From positions 34,799 through 98,798 of the forward strand of contig DATMFW010000094.1 of NCBI GenBank assembly GCA_035556655.1: a stretch of DNA of 64,000 nucleotides. Reading direction: 5' to 3'. Shown here piece by piece: positions 60,475 through 64,000 of this stretch (positions are counted from its first letter, which is position 1; each line of letters starts with the position of its first letter). The translations under genes were made by a program, and so were the position numbers. The notes beneath the pieces were generated by a model, which saw only the letters and a list, made by a program, of their open reading frames with translations, was not told where the DNA came from and did no database searches. This DNA is from JBDSKH01 sp035556655 (GTDB lineage Bacteria; Actinomycetota; Actinomycetes; Actinomycetales; Microbacteriaceae).

Positions 60475-61911
60475 CTAGCCGACGATGTGCATCGCGCGCG
60501 CGGCGTCCGTGATCGAACCCGAGAGCGACGGGTACACCGAGAACGCGCGGGCGAGCTGGTCGACCGTGAGCCGGTGCTCGACGGCGAGCGCGATCGGCAG
60601 GATCAGGTCCGACGCCTTGGGCGCCACCACCACCCCGCCGATCACCGTGCCCGAGCCGGTGCGGGCGAAGATCTTCACGAACCCGTCGGTCAGGCCGATC
60701 ATCTTGGCCCGCGGATTCGAGGCCAGCGGGAGCTTGTAGATCTCGCCCTGAGCCATGCCGTCCTCGATCTGCTTCTGCGACCAGCCGACCGTGGCAACCT
60801 CGGGCTGCGTGAAGATGTTCGACGTGACGTTGCGCAGCTCGGTCGGCGATACCGCATCCCCCAGCGCATGGAACACGGCGGTGCGCCCCTGCATCGAGGC
60901 GACGGATGCCAGCGGCAGGAAGTCGCTGCAATCCCCGGCCGCGTAGATCGACGGCATCGACGTGCGCGCCACCCGGTTCACCCGGATGTGGCCCGACTCG
61001 GCCAGCTGGACCCCGGCCTCTTCGAGTCCGATGCCGGCGGTGTTCGGCACCGAACCCACGGCCATCAGGGCGTGCGATCCCTCGACGGTGCGGCCGTCGG
61101 CCAGCGTCACCACGACACCCTCGCCCTGCCGCTCGACACTCTGCGCCCTGCTCTTGTTGAGGACCTGCATGCCGTGCCGCGCGAAGACGTCGCCGATCAC
61201 GGTAGCCGCGTCCGCATCCTCGCCCGGAAGCACCTGATCGCGCGACGAGACGAGCGTCACCTTCGATCCGAGCGCGAGGTACGCCGAGGCGAACTCAGCG
61301 CCGGTGACGCCGGATCCGACGACGATCATGTGCTCGGGGACCTCGTCGAGTTGGTACAGCTGGGTCCAGGTGAAGATGCGCTTGCCGTCCGGCTTCGCCG
61401 TGGGCAGGATGCGGGGACTCGCCCCCACGGACACCACCAGCGTGTCGGCATCGATCTCGTCGAAATCGGTGCGCTTCTTGCCCTTGCCGGTGGACACCAC
61501 GATGCGGTTCGGGCCGTCGAGCCGTCCGTCACCGGTGACGATGCGCACCCCGGCCCGGGTGAGCTGCTTCTTCATGTCCTCGGACTGCTGGCGGGCCAGC
61601 AGCAGCAGCCGGCGGTTGACGGCCCCGAGGTTGACGGCGACCTCGGGCCGGACGGCCCGGCCCGCGTCGTTGCGGATGAAGAACTGCACCCCGAGGTCGG
61701 CCGCCTCGCCGACGGAGGTGGCGGCTTCGGCGGTGGCGATCAGGGTCTTGGAGGGCACGACGTCGGTGAGCACCGCCGAGCCACCGACACCGGCGCGCTC
61801 GACGAGGGTGACCTCGGCACCCAGCTGTGCCCCGGTGAGGGCGGCCTCGTACCCTCCGGGACCACCGCCGAGCACGGCCAGGCGGTGGGTGCGTTCGAAC
61901 TCGTAGGCCAT
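60475..61911 (-). CDS. LpdA-like flavoprotein (NAD(P)H-quinone reductase of the lipoamide dehydrogenase family)
   Basis: A 478-aa pyridine-nucleotide-disulfide oxidoreductase homologue: FAD motif LAVLGGGPGGYEAALTGAQL, NAD motif MIVVGSGVTGAEFASAYLAL, FAD Asp in SIYAAGDCSDFLPLASVAS and the dimerisation domain. The redox-active CxxxxC of lipoamide dehydrogenase is missing: GVGGSAVLTDVVPSKTLIAT replaces it. This matches M. tuberculosis LpdA (Rv3303c)-type quinone reductases rather than true E3. ATG at 61911. Convergent with none; the punA gene is divergent. Confidence 0.87.
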   Translation of the reverse strand: MAYEFERTHRLAVLGGGPGGYEAALTGAQLGAEVTLVERAGVGGSAVLTDVVPSKTLIATAEAATSVGEAADLGVQFFIRNDAGRAVRPEVAVNLGAVNRRLLLLARQQSEDMKKQLTRAGVRIVTGDGRLDGPNRIVVSTGKGKKRTDFDEIDADTLVVSVGASPRILPTAKPDGKRIFTWTQLYQLDEVPEHMIVVGSGVTGAEFASAYLALGSKVTLVSSRDQVLPGEDADAATVIGDVFARHGMQVLNKSRAQSVERQGEGVVVTLADGRTVEGSHALMAVGSVPNTAGIGLEEAGVQLAESGHIRVNRVARTSMPSIYAAGDCSDFLPLASVASMQGRTAVFHALGDAVSPTELRNVTSNIFTQPEVATVGWSQKQIEDGMAQGEIYKLPLASNPRAKMIGLTDGFVKIFARTGSGTVIGGVVVAPKASDLILPIALAVEHRLTVDQLARAFSVYPSLSGSITDAARAMHIVG

Positions 61912-61991
61912 ATGGCCATTCTCCCGCACCACGTGCCCGCGCGCCGCGCAAGCGGTGTACCCCGAGCACACCCCCGAAATAGGATGGCGGG

Positions 61992-62816
61992 ATGCCGACG
62001 AACCCCCTGGACGATCCCGCCGCGAACCCGTTCGACATCGCGCAGCAGGCTGCCGTGCAGCTGGCCGAGGCGACCGGCGTCGAGAGGCACGACATCGCCC
62101 TGACGCTCGGCAGCGGCTGGGGGCAGGCGGCCGAGGCGATGGGCGAGACCACGGCGACCGTACCGGCCACCGAGATCGTCGGGTTCAGCGCCTCGAAGGT
62201 GGTGGGCCACTCGGGGACCCTGCGCAGCATCCTGGTGCCGACCGGTAAGCGCGCGCTCGTGATCGGCGCCCGCACGCACTACTACGAGGGCCACGGGGTG
62301 CGCCGGGTCGTGCACTCGGTACGCACGGCCGCAGCGGCCGGGGCGACCACGATGATCCTCACCAACGGCGCGGGCGGCATCAAGCCGCACTGGAAGCCCG
62401 GAACCCCCGCGCTCATCACCGATCACATCAACCTGACCGCCGACTCGCCCCTCGAGGGTGCCACGTTCGTCGACCTCACCGACCTGTACTCGGCGCGCCT
62501 GCGCGACCTGGCCCGCACCGTCCAGCCCGACCTCGAGGAGGGCGTGTACGTGCAGTTCCGCGGACCGCACTACGAGACGCCGGCCGAGGTGCAGATGGCG
62601 AAGACGATCGGCGGCCACATCGTCGGCATGTCGACGGCCCTCGAGGCGATCGCCGCCCGGGAGGCGGGCATGGAGATCCTCGGCATGTCGCTCATCACGA
62701 ACCTCGCGGCGGGCATCTCGTCCGAGAAGCTGTCGCATGCCGAGGTGATCCAGGCCGGCAAGGATGCCGAGGCGGCACTCGGCTCACTGCTGGCCGCCAT
62801 CGTGGAGAAGCTGTGA
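61992..62816 (+). CDS. punA: Purine-nucleoside phosphorylase
   Basis: A 274-aa trimeric-type PNP that phosphorolyses inosine and guanosine. It has LTLGSGWGQAAEAM, ARTHYYEGHGVRRVVHSVRT, LTNGAGGIKPHWKPGTPALI, VYVQFRGPHYETPAEVQMAK and GMSTALEAIAAREAGMEILG. TAGGAT (61980-61985) ends 6 nt before the ATG. The next gene's GTG overlaps its stop by 4 bp. Confidence 0.94.
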   Translation: MPTNPLDDPAANPFDIAQQAAVQLAEATGVERHDIALTLGSGWGQAAEAMGETTATVPATEIVGFSASKVVGHSGTLRSILVPTGKRALVIGARTHYYEGHGVRRVVHSVRTAAAAGATTMILTNGAGGIKPHWKPGTPALITDHINLTADSPLEGATFVDLTDLYSARLRDLARTVQPDLEEGVYVQFRGPHYETPAEVQMAKTIGGHIVGMSTALEAIAAREAGMEILGMSLITNLAAGISSEKLSHAEVIQAGKDAEAALGSLLAAIVEKL

Positions 62817-64000
62817 CCGAGCCCGACGACATCGCCGCCGCTCGGGCGTGGATGGCACAGGACCCGGATCCCGTCACGCGCTCCGAGCTGGATGCCGTGG
62901 TCGCCTCCGCCGAGGCGGGGGACGCCGCCGCGGTGGCCGACCTGCGTTCCCGGTTCGCTGCGCGGCTCGACTTCGGTACCGCGGGTCTGCGCGGTGAACT
63001 GGGGGCCGGGCCGGGTCGGATGAACCGGGTGCTGGTCGCTCAGGCGGCGGCGGGGCTGGCGGCCTACCTGCTCGGGCGAGAGCCGAATCCGTCGATCGTC
63101 ATCGGCTACGACGGGCGCCACAACTCGGCGGTCTTCGCCCGCGACACCGCCGAGCTGATGCAGGGCGCCGGCGTGCAGGCGACGCTGCTGCCGCGGCTGC
63201 TGCCCACCCCGGTGCTGGCGTTCGCGGTGCGCTTCCTCGGCGCCTCCGCCGGCGTGATGGTGACGGCGTCGCACAATCCCGCGGCCGACAACGGCTACAA
63301 GGTCTACCTGGGCGGCGGTGACGGGGGCTCCCAGATCGTGCCGCCGGCGGATGCGGAGATCCGCGAGGAGATCCTGCGCGTCGCGGCCGGATCGATCGAG
63401 ATCCTGCCGCGCTCGACGGCGTACGCGACCGCCGGGGAGGACGTCGTCGATGCCTACCGCCGAGAGACCGCCGCGGTGGCGCGGGCCGGCGCCCCGGCGG
63501 CGGCGCTGCGTTACGTCTACACCCCGATGCACGGCGTCGGGCTGGAGACGGCGCGCGCGGTCTTCGCCGACGCCGGTTTCCCCGACATGCACGTCGTCAC
63601 GGCGCAGGCGAGCCCCGACCCCGACTTCCCCACCGTCGCGTTCCCGAACCCCGAGGAGCCCGGCGCCATGGACCTCGCGCTCGAGCTCGCGGCCGAGCTG
63701 GATGCCGACCTGGTGATCGCGAACGACCCCGACGCCGACCGGGTCGCGGTGGGTGTCGACGACGGCGGCACCTGGCGCCGGCTGTCGGGCAACGAGGTCG
63801 GCTGGCTGCTGGGTGCGCGCGCCGCAGAGCAGGCCGCTGCCGCCGGGAACGGCGGGTCGCTCGCCTGTTCCCTGGTGTCGTCCCCCGCCCTCGGGGCGGT
63901 TGCCGCCGCATCCGGCTTGCGGTTCGTGGAGACGCTGACCGGTTTCAAGTGGATCTCGCGCGCCCCCGGCCTGCTCTTCGGCTACGAGGAGGCGCTCGGC
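62813..64000 (+). CDS. Phosphohexomutase (phosphoglucomutase/phosphomannomutase), 5' part
   Basis: The gene starts at a GTG in the punA stop and runs off the right edge with about 396 residues visible. It has LDFGTAGLRGELGAGPGRMN, VIGYDGRHNSAVFARDTAEL, the phosphoserine loop VMVTASHNPAADNGYKVYLG, the metal loop VIANDPDADRVAVGV and TGFKWISR with a following GYEEALG. The size and motifs fit PGM2/PMM-type mutases (usually 550-570 aa), which often follow punA in actinobacteria. They act on glucose- or ribose/deoxyribose-1-phosphate, so specificity is open. Confidence 0.9.
   Translation, partial: MTEPDDIAAARAWMAQDPDPVTRSELDAVVASAEAGDAAAVADLRSRFAARLDFGTAGLRGELGAGPGRMNRVLVAQAAAGLAAYLLGREPNPSIVIGYDGRHNSAVFARDTAELMQGAGVQATLLPRLLPTPVLAFAVRFLGASAGVMVTASHNPAADNGYKVYLGGGDGGSQIVPPADAEIREEILRVAAGSIEILPRSTAYATAGEDVVDAYRRETAAVARAGAPAAALRYVYTPMHGVGLETARAVFADAGFPDMHVVTAQASPDPDFPTVAFPNPEEPGAMDLALELAAELDADLVIANDPDADRVAVGVDDGGTWRRLSGNEVGWLLGARAAEQAAAAGNGGSLACSLVSSPALGAVAAASGLRFVETLTGFKWISRAPGLLFGYEEALG

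Overview
This 64-kb window is high-GC chromosomal DNA from an actinobacterium, most likely family Microbacteriaceae (Microbacterium-like). Supporting signs are an acyl-CoA carboxylase with a separate small epsilon subunit, LGFP-repeat and LytR-CpsA-Psr cell-wall proteins, frequent GTG starts, many leaderless promoters, and a GGTGGTCGAGTAGC...GTATCGAGACC intergenic repeat of a type I associate with this family. I see no tRNA, rRNA, CRISPR array, prophage or classical insertion sequence.

Layout. (1) 1-5.3 kb: the 5' part of a galE, a 37-aa membrane micro-protein divergent from a GlxA-type regulator, a DUF559/AbiEi-like endonuclease gene bracketed by palindromic elements, manA, and an acyl-CoA dehydrogenase. 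(2) 5.4-43.2 kb: a large surface-glycan locus. It holds two Wzy/WaaL-like polymerases or ligases, a second galE, an OafA-type acyltransferase coupled to a secreted LGFP-repeat protein, nucleotide-sugar genes (DegT aminotransferase, Gfo/Idh/MocA dehydrogenase, wecC, wecB, rmlA, rmlC, wecE, a WecD-like acetyltransferase, rmlB, rmlD), a formyltransferase, about nine glycosyltransferases, a DUF2304 protein, two PglK-like ABC exporters, a DUF2142 protein, a GtrA protein and a GT2-polytopic fusion. (3) 43.2-50.4 kb: a tandem palindromic repeat, an LCP ligase with purE and purK, a second GtrA, ugd, a PH-domain protein, birA and a dolichol-phosphate-mannose-synthase-like GT2. (4) 50.4-59.3 kb: the acyl-CoA carboxylase beta and epsilon genes, a structured intergenic region, a two-component system with an extra kinase-like partner, a TrmA-family methyltransferase, maf and the biotinylated carboxylase alpha gene. 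(5) 59.3-64 kb: a second palindrome-bracketed DUF559 gene, an LpdA-like flavoprotein, punA and the 5' part of a phosphohexomutase.

How the genes work together. manA, galE, rmlABCD, wecB/wecC and wecE/wecD supply activated sugars. They predict a glycan with rhamnose, ManNAcA-type uronic acids (possibly 3-amino derivatives) and an N-acylated 4-amino-4,6-dideoxyhexose. The glycosyltransferases would build repeat units on a lipid carrier, the ABC exporters would flip them, the Wzy/WaaL-like proteins would polymerise or transfer them, and the LCP protein would attach glycan to peptidoglycan. birA with the carboxylase subunits serves acyl-CoA metabolism.

Most unusual feature. Two divergent DUF559 (Vsr-like PD-(D/E)XK) genes 57 kb apart are each flanked on both sides by 80-85-bp elements with inverted ends built on AACTSAGGA. 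The arm subtype matches within each pair (CTGAGG for one gene, CTCAGG for the other), the 3'-side element overlaps the end of the coding region in both cases, and one solitary CTGAGG-type copy lies elsewhere. This looks like an endonuclease-linked palindromic repeat family, analogous in layout to REP/RAYT systems, and I do not recognise it as a described one.
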